Origin: Rhodobacteraceae bacterium HLUCCO07
GTDB taxonomy: Bacteria; Pseudomonadota; Alphaproteobacteria; Rhodobacterales; Rhodobacteraceae
Length of the DNA stretch: 64,000 nucleotides
Reading direction: 5' to 3'
Assembly: GCA_001314705.1 (NCBI GenBank)
Contig: LJSU01000014.1
Location: forward strand, 1-64,000
Numbering within the stretch: the stretch's first letter is position 1; each line of letters opens with the position of its first letter. The position numbers and the translations under genes were made by a program. The notes under the pieces are model-generated. The model saw only the letters and a program-made list of their open reading frames with translations, ran no database searches and was not told the origin of the DNA. Shown here piece by piece: positions 37,359-46,195 of the stretch.

Positions 37359-38781
37359 TTACCAACTGGCCGAGATATATTGCGTTTCCATGAATTCGAG
37401 CATCCCCTCGTGGCCGCCCTCGCGGCCGAGGCCGGATTGCTTGGTGCCGCCAAAGGGCGCGGCAGGATCGCTGACCAGCCCGCGGTTCAACCCCACCATC
37501 CCGTAATCGAGCCGTTCGCAGACCTGCATCCCGCGCTTGAAATCGCCCGAGAACACGTAGGCGACAAGACCGTATTCGGTGGCATTGGCGCGGGCGATCA
37601 CGTCCTGCTGATCGGTGAAGGTCTGGATCGCGGCGACCGGGCCGAAGATCTCGTCATGCACGCAATCGGCCGTCTCCGGCACGTTCGACAGGACCGTGGG
37701 CGGGTAGAAGTAGCCGACACCCTCGGGCAAGGTGCCGCCGCATTCCACCCTGGCCCCCTTGGCCACGGCGTCGGCCACGAAGGCGGCCACCTTGTCGCGC
37801 GTATCGGCGTTGACCAGCGGGCCGACATCGACCGATGGGTCGGTGCCGTCGCCGACCTTCAGCGCGCCCATGCGTTCGGCAAGGCGCTTGGCGAAGTCCT
37901 CGGCGATGTCTTTGTGCACGTAGATACGGTTGGCCGCCGTGCAGGCTTCGCCGAGGTTGCGCATCTTGGCCAGCATCGTGCCTTCGATCGCCTCGTCCAT
38001 ATCGGCATCCTCGAACACGAGGACGGGCGCGTTGCCGCCCAGTTCCATCGCCGGTTTGAGCACTTGATCGGCGGCCCCCTTCAGCAGCGTGCGGCCGACG
38101 CCCGTCGCCGGTGAAGCTCACCACGCGCACGCGGGGGTCATGCAGCATGTGATCGACGAGTGCGCCGGTGCGTTTCGATGGCAGCACGTTCACGAGCCCG
38201 GGCGGCACGCCCGCCTCTTCCAGAAGCGGCATCAGGGCCAGCATGGTGAGCGGCGTTTCCGAGGCGGGTTTGATGATGACGCCGCAACCTGCCGCCAATG
38301 CGGGCGCGATCTTGCGCGTGCCCATCGCTGCCGGATAATTCCACGGGGTGATCAGCACGGCCAGCCCGGCGGGCTTGTGCTGCACGATGATCCGCGCGCC
38401 GCTGGAGGGCGCATGGGTGATCATCCCGTCGGCGCGCACCGCTTCCTCCGCGAACCAGCGGAAGAATTCGGCGGCATATGTGGCCTCGCCCCGCGCATCC
38501 CCGCCGGCCTTGCCGTTCTCCAGCGTGATGAGATGGGCGAAATGATCGAGCCGCACGGTCATCAATTCCCACGCCTTTCGCAACACCTCGGACCGTTCAC
38601 GCGGCGTGCGCGCGGCCCAGTCGGCCATGGCGGCCTCGGCCGCGTCAAGCGCGGCATCGGCGTCGGCGATATCGGCAGAGGCGACCGAGGCCAGCACCTC
38701 TTCGGTGGCGGGGTTGATCACGTCGAACCGTTCGGCCGTCTCGTGCCACGCGCCGTTGATGTAAAGATCGGTATGGTCCAT
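37359..38781 (-). pseudogene. NAD-dependent aldehyde dehydrogenase, frameshifted
   Basis: A gene for a roughly 474-residue aldehyde dehydrogenase of the succinate-semialdehyde/betaine-aldehyde type. The N-terminal part (start 38781 behind GGAGG) reads through VITPWNYPAAMGTRK to DPRVRVVSFTG. The reading frame then shifts near 38100-38107. The downstream part resumes in another frame with GVGRTLLKGAADQVLKPA, MELGGNAPV, the catalytic Cys in LGEACTAANR and the normal C terminus. Compared with the usual FTGSTGVGR, two bases seem to be missing. All catalytic residues survive on either side, so this is a recent mutation or a sequencing error. Confidence 0.85.
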
Positions 38782-38797
38782 GTCGGCCTCCGGGGGG

Positions 38798-40066
38798 TCA
38801 GAGCAGGTGGCGGAGCGGCTGCTCCACGCGGCCTGCAAAATCGCTCAAAAGGGTGATGGCGGTTTGCGCGTCGAGTTGCGCGGGGCCGCATTCCAGCGTC
38901 ACGCTCAGCCCGGTCCCGCCGGTCATGAGAGTCAGGACGGGGCTGGCCTCGGCGCCCACCGCAAGGCTGCGGATCGCCGTGCCGCGAAGGTCGCGCAGGA
39001 TCAGGTCCGGCGCGTCCTCGGTCTCGCCGACCGCCGAAAGTGCCCGGCCCGCCGGAACCGCGAAATGTCGCGCCTGTCCGAACCGCTCGACCGCGACGAT
39101 ACAGGGGGGTGACAGACTGGCCCCGGCCAGACCGGCCAGAAGCGCATCGGCATCCGTCAACCCATGAGCCTCGGCGGCCCAGTCGGCAAAGGCGGCAAGG
39201 CCGTCGGTGCCGATCTCGGCGGTCAGCATGCGGGTCGTTGCCGTCGCGACCTCGGAAGCGGGCGTTGCAGCCGGCAGCGCCCGCAGCGTTTCGAGGTCAC
39301 GCACATGATAGGGCTGTGGATGACCGGCCTCGACCAGTTTCGCAAGGTCGAGCCCCTGTTCCAGCGCCAGCCGTCGCGCCTTGGGCGAGGCGAGGATGCG
39401 CCCGCCGCTGGCCCGCTGTGCGGGTTTGGCGGGTTCGGGTCTTGTGTCGGGTTCGGGTTCCGCCTCGGCCTCTGGCCTGGCTGTAGGGGCCGGTGGGGCG
39501 GACGCCACCGACCGGGCCACGGGGTTCGCGGGGGCCTCGGCGCTGATGATCGCCACCGGCTCGCCCACCGGCACCTCTTCGCCCGCCTCCGCCAATGTCG
39601 CGGCGAGGTAGCCGTCGCGCCCGGCCTCGACCTCCATCGTGCTCTTGTCCGTTTCGACCTCGAAGAGCATGTCACCGGCGGCCACGGCATCGCCCGGCGC
39701 CTTTTGCCAGCTGACCAGCACGCCGCTGTCCTGTGCCATGCCAAGCTGCGGCATGGTGACGGAGTGACCCTCGGGCAGGTCGTCGGCAGGGCGCGCATCG
39801 CCGGCGGGGGCGGGTTTCTCCTCCTCGGCGCTGTTGCTGATCCGCGCGATCACCGCACCGACCGGCACGTCATCGCCCGCATCCGCCACGACGCAGGTCA
39901 GGAACCCGCTGGCCTGTGCCTCGACCTCCATCGTGGCCTTGTCGGTCTCGACCTCGAACAGCAGGTCGCCCTTGACCACCGCGTCGCCCGGCGCCTTGAG
40001 CCAGGACACGATCTTGCCCGCATCCTGTGCCATGCCCAGCTGGGGCATCGTCACGTCATGCGGCAT
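38798..40066 (-). CDS. Two-lipoyl-domain scaffold with degenerate E2 domain
   Basis: A 422-residue protein with two lipoyl domains (residues 1-77 and 101-175; lipoyl lysines Lys43 and Lys141, each in ETDK). A Pro/Ala/Glu linker follows, then a peripheral-subunit-binding domain (ILASPKARRLALEQGLDLA, 224-242) and a shortened acyltransferase-like domain to the end. In the position of the active-site HxxxDG, the protein reads LECGPAQLDA, so the catalytic His is absent. It probably serves as a lipoyl carrier or structural core, with acyl transfer done by the separate E2 at 36473. Its start overlaps the E1-beta stop by 11 bases. Confidence 0.88.
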   Translation of the reverse strand: MPHDVTMPQLGMAQDAGKIVSWLKAPGDAVVKGDLLFEVETDKATMEVEAQASGFLTCVVADAGDDVPVGAVIARISNSAEEEKPAPAGDARPADDLPEGHSVTMPQLGMAQDSGVLVSWQKAPGDAVAAGDMLFEVETDKSTMEVEAGRDGYLAATLAEAGEEVPVGEPVAIISAEAPANPVARSVASAPPAPTARPEAEAEPEPDTRPEPAKPAQRASGGRILASPKARRLALEQGLDLAKLVEAGHPQPYHVRDLETLRALPAATPASEVATATTRMLTAEIGTDGLAAFADWAAEAHGLTDADALLAGLAGASLSPPCIVAVERFGQARHFAVPAGRALSAVGETEDAPDLILRDLRGTAIRSLAVGAEASPVLTLMTGGTGLSVTLECGPAQLDAQTAITLLSDFAGRVEQPLRHLL

Positions 40067-41051
40067 GAATCATCTCCCCCGCGCAGAGCTTGCGCGCGTT
40101 TTCAACCACGCCTTCCGGGGTCGGCACGGTGATGTCCTCGAGTGCCGGTGAAAACGGTACCGGCACATCCATCGCCCCCATGCGCAGCACCGGCGCATCG
40201 AGGTGATAGAACGCCTTTTCATTGAGGCGGCTGGCGATCTCGGCGGTCACGCCATAGCTCTGGTGGCCCTCGTCGATGACGATCGCGCGGCTGGTCTTCC
40301 TCACGCTTTCCAGGAGCGCCGCCTCGTCGAGCGGCACGATGGTGCGCGGGTCGATCACCTCGGCGCCGATGCCCTCACGGCCCAGCATCTCGGCGGCGGT
40401 CTCGGCGACCTGCACCATCGACGACGTGGCGATCAGCGTGATGTCCGAGCCCGCGCGCTTGATATGCGCCTCGCCGAAGGGGATGAGGTATTCCTCTTCC
40501 GGCACCGGGGCCTTGTCCTGGTACATCAGCTTGTCTTCGAAGATCACCACCGGGTTGTTGTCGCGGATGGCGGTTTTCATCAGGCCCTTGGCCTCGTAGG
40601 CCGATGAGGGCATCGCCACCTTGAGCCCCGGGATATGGGCGACCAGCGCCTGCAGGGATTGCGAATGCTGCGCCGCCGAGCGCCGGGTCGCCCCCATGTT
40701 TGTGCGCAACACCATCGGCACGGTCAGCTTGCCACCCGACATGTAATGCTGCTTGGCCGCCTGGTTGCATAGCTGATCCATCACGAGGTAGATGAAATCG
40801 CCGAACATCAGGTCCACGATGGGGCGCGCGCCGGTCATCGCAGCGCCCACGGCCATGCCGACGAACCCCGGTTCGGAAATGGGGGTGTCGAGCACCCGCT
40901 CGGTGCCGAATTCCTCGACCAGGCCCGACAGCACCTTGAACGGCGTGCCCGCCTCGGCCACGTCCTCGCCCATCAGGAAAACGGTCGGATCACGGCGCAT
41001 TTCCTCGGCAATCGCCTCGTTCACGGCCTGCGACAGGGTAATCTCGCGCAT
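40056..41051 (-). CDS. 2-oxo-acid/acetoin dehydrogenase E1 beta subunit
   Basis: A 331-residue transketolase-like E1 beta subunit (relatives AcoB, PdhB, BkdB). Typical segments are LSQAVNEAIAEEMRRDP, FLMGEDVAEAGTPFKV, DTPISEPGFVGMAVGAAMTG and VPMVLRTNMGATRRSAAQHSQ. MREITLSQ at 41051 follows a GAGGAGAGAAG ribosome box and is 11 bases after the E1 alpha stop. With E1 alpha it forms the thiamine-diphosphate site that decarboxylates or cleaves the substrate. Clustering with an acetaldehyde-type dehydrogenase suggests acetoin-like chemistry, but pyruvate- or branched-chain-like substrates cannot be excluded. Confidence 0.92.
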   Translation of the reverse strand: MREITLSQAVNEAIAEEMRRDPTVFLMGEDVAEAGTPFKVLSGLVEEFGTERVLDTPISEPGFVGMAVGAAMTGARPIVDLMFGDFIYLVMDQLCNQAAKQHYMSGGKLTVPMVLRTNMGATRRSAAQHSQSLQALVAHIPGLKVAMPSSAYEAKGLMKTAIRDNNPVVIFEDKLMYQDKAPVPEEEYLIPFGEAHIKRAGSDITLIATSSMVQVAETAAEMLGREGIGAEVIDPRTIVPLDEAALLESVRKTSRAIVIDEGHQSYGVTAEIASRLNEKAFYHLDAPVLRMGAMDVPVPFSPALEDITVPTPEGVVENARKLCAGEMIHAA

Positions 41052-41062
41052 CTTCTCTCTCC

Positions 41063-42040
41063 TCAGTCCGCGTAAACATGCATGTCCACTTCGGACACAT
41101 CGGGATAGGCAGCGGCCTCGGCATAGGCGACGGCCTCGCGCGCATCGGTCTCGATCTCGGCATTCATCGCCTCGATCTCCGCCTCGCTGGCGATGCCTTC
41201 GGCCACCAGCCACGACCGGAACCGCACGATCGGATCACGGTTTTCCTTCCAGTCCTTTTCCTCGTCCTTGGAGCGGTAGTATTCGCGGTTGATGTCGCCC
41301 ACATGGTGCCCGTGATAGCGATAGGTCATCAGCTCGATGAAAAACGGCCCCTCGCCCTTGCGCGCCCGCGTCACAAGCTTTTGCGTCAGCTCGTTGACCG
41401 CCAGCACGTCCTGCCCGTCGACCTGGTGCGCCTCGATTCCGAAGGCTTCGGCCCGCGCGGTGATCGAACCCGCGGCGATCTCCTCGGTCCTGGTGTATTC
41501 GGAATAGCCGTTGTTCTCGCAGGCATAGATGACCGGCAGATTCCATAGCGCGGCCATGTTCATGACCTCGTACCAAAGCCCCTGCGCCGTCGCCCCGTCG
41601 CCAAAGAAACATACAGTCACATCGTCGCTGCCCTGCAGTTTCGCCCTGAGCGCCGAGCCGGTGGCAATGCCCATCGACCCACCCACGATGGCATTGGCGC
41701 CAAGGTTGCCGTGGCTTTGATCGGCGATATGCATCGAGCCGCCCTTGCCGCGGCAATAGCCCTCTTCCTTGCCCAGAAGCTCGCAGAACATCTCGCGAAA
41801 CTCCGCCCCCTTGGCCACGCAATGGCCATGGCCGCGATGGGTCGAGGTGATGCGGTCATCGTCGGTCAGTGCCTCGCAGATGCCCACCGCGACGGCCTCC
41901 TCGCCGGAATACATGTGCGTGAGGCCCGGCATCTTGGCCGAGAGGTAAAGCTGGTTGGCGTTGTCCTCGAAGGTGCGGATGCGCACCATCTGGGCATACA
42001 TGCGAAGGTAGTCTTCGGTATTGGTCTTGGCCTTTGCCAT
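41063..42040 (-). CDS. 2-oxo-acid/acetoin dehydrogenase E1 alpha subunit
   Basis: A 325-residue E1 alpha subunit (relatives AcoA, PdhA). The thiamine-diphosphate motif begins with FFGDGATAQG and closes with ENNGYSEYTR. STHRGHGHCVAKGAEF and GKGGSMHIAD are also characteristic. It pairs with the E1 beta gene directly downstream. A copy of the dispersed repeat lies in the 105-base gap to the M24 gene upstream, which is unusual inside an operon and may allow partial termination or mRNA processing. Confidence 0.93.
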   Translation of the reverse strand: MAKAKTNTEDYLRMYAQMVRIRTFEDNANQLYLSAKMPGLTHMYSGEEAVAVGICEALTDDDRITSTHRGHGHCVAKGAEFREMFCELLGKEEGYCRGKGGSMHIADQSHGNLGANAIVGGSMGIATGSALRAKLQGSDDVTVCFFGDGATAQGLWYEVMNMAALWNLPVIYACENNGYSEYTRTEEIAAGSITARAEAFGIEAHQVDGQDVLAVNELTQKLVTRARKGEGPFFIELMTYRYHGHHVGDINREYYRSKDEEKDWKENRDPIVRFRSWLVAEGIASEAEIEAMNAEIETDAREAVAYAEAAAYPDVSEVDMHVYAD

Positions 42041-42070
42041 GGCGCGGTCCTTTCAGGGCAGGCGCCCCAG

Positions 42071-42102
42071 TTTCATCTTGCCTGAAATACTCCCGCCGGA
42101 GG
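42071..42102 (-). repeat. Dispersed intergenic repeat, copy D
   Basis: On the reverse strand: CCTCCGGCGG, then GAGTATTTCAGGCAAGATGA. It lies between the M24 and E1 alpha genes of one operon. Confidence 0.6.
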
Positions 42103-42145
42103 CGCCGCCGCCCCCTCGGGCGGCGGCACGCCCCGACAGGGGCGT

Positions 42146-43456
42146 TCAATAGCGGTTGGCGATCGGCAGGTCCTCGGCCGGGAAGAGGCTGATCACCTCG
42201 CAACCAGTATCGGTGACGACGACCTCTTCCTCGATCCGCGCGGCCGAATAGCCGTCGGCCGCCGGGCAATAGGTTTCCAGCGCAAAGACCATGCCGGTCT
42301 GGATTTCCATCGGGTGGTCGAGCGATACGGCGCGGCTGATGATGGGCCGCTCATGCAGCGCCAGCCCAAGCCCGTGCCCGAATTGCAGGCCGAAGGCCGC
42401 GTCCTCGGAGGGAAAGCCGAATTCCTCGGCCTTTGGCCAGACGGCGGCGACCTTGTCCGTGCTCACGCCCGGCTTGATCATCGCGATCGACGCGTTGATC
42501 CATTCGCGCGCCTTTACATAGGCGTCGTTCTGCGCGGGTGTCGCGCGGCCGATGTTGAAGGTCCGGTAATAGCAGGTGCGATAGCCCTGGTAGCTTTGCA
42601 GGATATCGAAGAACGCTTGATCCCCGGGGCGGAAGTAGCGATCGGTGAAATTGTGCGGATGCGGGTTGCACCGCTCGCCCGAGATCGCGTTGATCGCCTC
42701 AACGTCGTCGCTGCCCATCTCGTAGAGCATCTTGTTGGACAGCGCGACGATGTCGTTCTCGCGGATGCCGGGTTTCAGCTCCTCGTAGATCATGTGATAG
42801 ACGCCATCGACCATGCTGGCCGCCTGGGTCAGAAGCTGGATCTCGTCCCAGTTCTTGATCTCGCGCGCCGCCAGCATGATCTGCTGGCCGTCCACGACCT
42901 TGATCCCCTCTTCCTGCAAGGCGTGGAACATCGCGGTTTCGGCATAATCCACGCCCACCGGCATGTCGGCCATGCCGGCCTCCCTGATCAGCTGGGCGAT
43001 CTGCCTGGCGTATTTGCGCATCAGCCCGAATTCGGGCGGGATCGTGCCGCGCATCCCCACGACGCCGGCCAGGCAGTGATCGGGCTCCAGCCAGTCGGAG
43101 TATTTCTGGTGATGGACGGCGGCCGAGCCGAAATCCCAGACATAGGGCGAATCGTCCCCGGTCAGCAGGCAGAAGCGGCACATCTTGTCGCGTTCCCACT
43201 CGCCGATCTTGGTGGCGCTGACATAGCGGATGTTGTTGACGTCGAAGAGCAGAAGCGTGCCCGCGCCGGAGGCCTGAAGGGCCTGTCGGGTCCGCGCCAG
43301 CCGATAGCGGCGCAGCCGGTCGTGGTCGATGCGGCGCTCGAAATCGACCGAGGTGTGGCCCCAGGCCGGCAGGCGCCCTTCCCAGCGCCAGTTGGGTTCG
43401 AGATCCTGCGGCGTCAGCAGGTTCGGCATCAGGGCCGAGGCAGGACGGTCAGACAT
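42146..43456 (-). CDS. M24-fold (creatinase/aminopeptidase P-like) enzyme with altered metal site
   Basis: A 436-residue pita-bread-fold protein related to aminopeptidase P, creatinase and DMSP lyase DddP. Candidate ligands are Asp284 (AFFDILQ), His361 (FGHGLGLALHERP), Glu394 (ALETY) and Glu409 (RIEEEVVV). The second Asp of the canonical D-x10-D pair is Cys295 (YRTCYYRTF), so the standard two-metal peptidase site is incomplete. It lies between the SDR and E1 alpha genes, so a role in processing the operon's substrate, for example C-N, C-S or C-O cleavage, is more likely than peptide digestion. Substrate unknown. Confidence 0.8.
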   Translation of the reverse strand: MSDRPASALMPNLLTPQDLEPNWRWEGRLPAWGHTSVDFERRIDHDRLRRYRLARTRQALQASGAGTLLLFDVNNIRYVSATKIGEWERDKMCRFCLLTGDDSPYVWDFGSAAVHHQKYSDWLEPDHCLAGVVGMRGTIPPEFGLMRKYARQIAQLIREAGMADMPVGVDYAETAMFHALQEEGIKVVDGQQIMLAAREIKNWDEIQLLTQAASMVDGVYHMIYEELKPGIRENDIVALSNKMLYEMGSDDVEAINAISGERCNPHPHNFTDRYFRPGDQAFFDILQSYQGYRTCYYRTFNIGRATPAQNDAYVKAREWINASIAMIKPGVSTDKVAAVWPKAEEFGFPSEDAAFGLQFGHGLGLALHERPIISRAVSLDHPMEIQTGMVFALETYCPAADGYSAARIEEEVVVTDTGCEVISLFPAEDLPIANRY

Positions 43457-43513
43457 GGAAAACTCCTTGCGGGGATGTTGCCCCGTCTTTCTGGGATGGT
43501 TCGGGAAGCGGGG

Positions 43514-44323
43514 TTACTGGATGCACCAGCCGCCATCGACGTGGATCATCTGGCCGGTCATGTAGTCGCTGTCATTCGAGGCCAGGAAAGACGCGGTGCC
43601 GGTGATGTCGTCGGGATAGGACACGCGCTTGATCTGCAACGCGTCGCGCACGATGTCGTCATAGGCCTGGCCCTCGCGTTCCTTGAACCCGATATCGACG
43701 AGATCCTTGTCAAGCTGTTCCCAGAGCGGGGTGACGACCACACCCGGTGCATAACCGTTGACGGTGATGTTGTGCTCGGCAAGGCCGATGGCCCCGCAAT
43801 GCGTGAGCGCCAGGCAGCCGTATTTCGAGGTGCAATAGACGGTGACATCCACCAGCGGCTTGCGCGACGCGATGCTGCCCACGTTGATCAGCTTGTAGGG
43901 ATGACCTTCCATCGGGCCCTGGGCGATCATCTGGCGCGCAGTTTCCTGCATCCCCAGCCACATCGCCTTGGTGTTGACGTTCATGATCATGTCCCAGTTG
44001 TCTTCGTCGATATCCATGAAGAACCGGGGCTTGTTCAGGCCGGCATTGAAGAGGCCGACATTGATGGACCCGAAGGCCTCGACCGTGGCGGCGACGGCGC
44101 TCGCGTTGTCCTCGCGCTTGGTGACATCCATGCTTACCGCGATGGCCTTGCCGTTTCCGGCGGCGTTGATGCGCTCGGCGACACCCTGTGCCTCGTCCAG
44201 TGACAGATCGCCCAGACAGACATTCGCGCCCTGCGCGGCAAAGCTCTCGGCGTTGGCGGCGCCCATGCCGCGGGCCGCGCCGGTGATCAGGATGTTCTTG
44301 CCCTTGAGGCGGTTGGGGTCCAT
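43514..44323 (-). CDS. Short-chain dehydrogenase/reductase
   Basis: A 269-residue SDR-family NAD(P) oxidoreductase. The nucleotide motif TGAARGMG, the NAG segment (LFNAGLNKP), the catalytic Ser region VGSIASRK and YCTSKYG (catalytic Tyr and Lys) are all present, as is the C-terminal MTGQMIHVDGGW. The start MDPNRLKG at 44323 follows AGGGAGGAAACC and lies 10 bases after the regulator stop. It probably oxidises an alcohol group of the imported compound before E1/E2 cleavage. Confidence 0.92.
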   Translation of the reverse strand: MDPNRLKGKNILITGAARGMGAANAESFAAQGANVCLGDLSLDEAQGVAERINAAGNGKAIAVSMDVTKREDNASAVAATVEAFGSINVGLFNAGLNKPRFFMDIDEDNWDMIMNVNTKAMWLGMQETARQMIAQGPMEGHPYKLINVGSIASRKPLVDVTVYCTSKYGCLALTHCGAIGLAEHNITVNGYAPGVVVTPLWEQLDKDLVDIGFKEREGQAYDDIVRDALQIKRVSYPDDITGTASFLASNDSDYMTGQMIHVDGGWCIQ

Positions 44324-44333
44324 GGTTTCCTCC

Positions 44334-46160
44334 CTAAGTGACCGTGGTTCGCAGAATGGTTTCGGCCTGGCCCTGGATCCGGGCCAGCGCGTCGCGCGGG
44401 GTGACGATCCCGCGCAGCATGTCGTGCAGCTCATGGCCGCACAGGCTGATGATCTCCGAGATTTGCGGGATCGGCGGGCGTGGCCAGAATTGCAGCTCGT
44501 CCCGCCACGACATCTGGTCGACCAGTTCGAAGATCGGCGACAGGCGCCGTACTTCGGGGTCGGCCCCCACCGAATAGCGCGGTGCGGTGCGGCTTCCGTT
44601 CTGGGCATAGAGCTTCTGCGCGCCGGGCGACGTGAAGGCGACAAGCGCCTCGACCGCCTCGTCGATGCGTTCCTCGGGCAGGTTGGCGGGGATCGACAGG
44701 ACATATCCCCCCACCGGCGCGATGGGACGGCCCTCGGGCCCGTGCGGATGTGGCAGGTAGCCGGTGTTGCCATGCGCGGGGCAACTTTCGTCGAGCTCGA
44801 AATAGGGGGCCAGCAGGGTATAGCCATAGGCCATCGCGACCCGCCCGGCGCCATAGGGGCGCACGCGCTCGTACCACGACATCGACAGGATGTCGGGCGG
44901 CGAGAATTGCAGCAATTGCAAGAGGTACTCCGCCGCGGCGAGGGCGCGATCGGTGTTCAGCATCGGCCGGAGGCTGCGCCCGGCAAGCGTGTCGGCATCA
45001 TAGCCGCCGGCGATTTCGGGAAGGTCGATGATCGGCTGGCCGAAGGCGGCGCAGGTCATCATGAAGGTGTGGCCCAGCGCCGTGCCGCGCGCCGCGTTCC
45101 ACGCCACGCCATACCGGTCATGCGCCGGATCGTGGAAATGCCGCGCGGCGGCGATCACGTCATCGGTGGTCACCGGTGGCTCCAACCCCTCGTCGGCGAA
45201 CCAGTCCTTGCGATAGAACATCAGCTCCGGCGTTGTCTGGCTCGGCACGCCGTAGGGCTGCCCGCCCCAATGGGCCGCGCGCCACCCGGCCGTGTGAAAA
45301 TCGCTCGGATCGAGGCGTTCGACATCCATCACTTCCGACAGGGGCCGGATGAAGCCCTTCTCGGCGAATTCCCCGATCCAGGGCAGGTCGACGGCGATCA
45401 GATCATAGCGGCTCTTGCCGCGCTCGGCGTTGCGCGACGCCTCTTCGTGCAGGCGGTCGATCGAGAAGGCCCTTTGATGAATGTCGGTGCCGACCATCTG
45501 TTCGAACTGCCGCTTGAGCCCCTCCATGACCATGAAGGTCGGATCGCCATGCACGAGGATGCGCAGACCGCCGGGCAGCTTGAGCGGCTGGGGCAGCGCA
45601 CCGGGCGGCGCGATGGCGGCGCGGCCGGGTTGATACGAGCCGCCGAAGTAATAGTCGGTGCTTTCGGTGGTTTGGCCGGCCTCGTCGAATGAATTCCGCA
45701 CCAGGCGATCGACCCGGTCGGACAACTGGCTGAAACTCTGAAGCAATCCCGGGCTGGGATGCAGCGAATATGTCTTGCCGGTGCGGGTGCGCGGCCGCCG
45801 TTCGATCAAGCCGGCGCGCTCGATCTCGGCCAGTTTCCGGGTCGCGGTCGCATAGGGCACGCCCGAGGCCGACACCAGCGACGAGGGCGAGACGATCCGC
45901 CCTTCGGAGTGGCTGAGCATCAGGTGAAGGATCATGTTGAGATGCGGGTTCGGCGTGCTCGGCTCGATCGCGGTGTCGAGTTCCATCGACAGCCCCATCA
46001 GGAACCGCACCACGCGTTCGAGCTCGGGGCTGACTTTCACCACCGACGCGGGCACGGCCCCGGCCGGAGCCGAATATCCGGATTGAATATTTCTGACTGT
46101 GCCCTGTTGCATGGCGCCTGGTTTTCCGGATGCGTTCCCGCGTCCTCGCCTCCCGTTCAT
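44334..46160 (-). CDS. Regulator: winged HTH fused to a family-1 solute-binding domain
   Basis: A 608-residue protein without signal peptide. Residues about 46-145 form a MarR/IclR-like winged helix (helix-turn-helix around VSPSSLVSASGVPYATATRKL, then AEIERAGLIERRP and a wing). After a linker, residues about 198-600 look like a complete family-1 extracellular solute-binding protein: LRILVHGDPTFMVMEGLKRQF, YDLIAVDLPWIGEFAEKGFI, PYGVPSQTTPELMFYRKDWF, VGGYVLSIPANLP. A periplasmic-type ligand receptor has thus been turned into the sensor of a cytoplasmic transcription factor. I chose ATG 46160, which has GGAGG upstream, over 46175. It heads the catabolic operon and is divergent from the ABC transporter. 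Confidence 0.85.
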   Translation of the reverse strand: MNGRRGRGNASGKPGAMQQGTVRNIQSGYSAPAGAVPASVVKVSPELERVVRFLMGLSMELDTAIEPSTPNPHLNMILHLMLSHSEGRIVSPSSLVSASGVPYATATRKLAEIERAGLIERRPRTRTGKTYSLHPSPGLLQSFSQLSDRVDRLVRNSFDEAGQTTESTDYYFGGSYQPGRAAIAPPGALPQPLKLPGGLRILVHGDPTFMVMEGLKRQFEQMVGTDIHQRAFSIDRLHEEASRNAERGKSRYDLIAVDLPWIGEFAEKGFIRPLSEVMDVERLDPSDFHTAGWRAAHWGGQPYGVPSQTTPELMFYRKDWFADEGLEPPVTTDDVIAAARHFHDPAHDRYGVAWNAARGTALGHTFMMTCAAFGQPIIDLPEIAGGYDADTLAGRSLRPMLNTDRALAAAEYLLQLLQFSPPDILSMSWYERVRPYGAGRVAMAYGYTLLAPYFELDESCPAHGNTGYLPHPHGPEGRPIAPVGGYVLSIPANLPEERIDEAVEALVAFTSPGAQKLYAQNGSRTAPRYSVGADPEVRRLSPIFELVDQMSWRDELQFWPRPPIPQISEIISLCGHELHDMLRGIVTPRDALARIQGQAETILRTTVT

Positions 46161-46195
46161 GTCGTCATCCTCCATCCGTATTGAGTTTGATATCC

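Noticed and set aside
42146..43456. DMSP lyase DddP
   Set aside because: The fold and size fit, but the remembered DddP metal-site sequence (two Asp in FDTD and a later VD) does not match, and the neighbours are not those of dddP.
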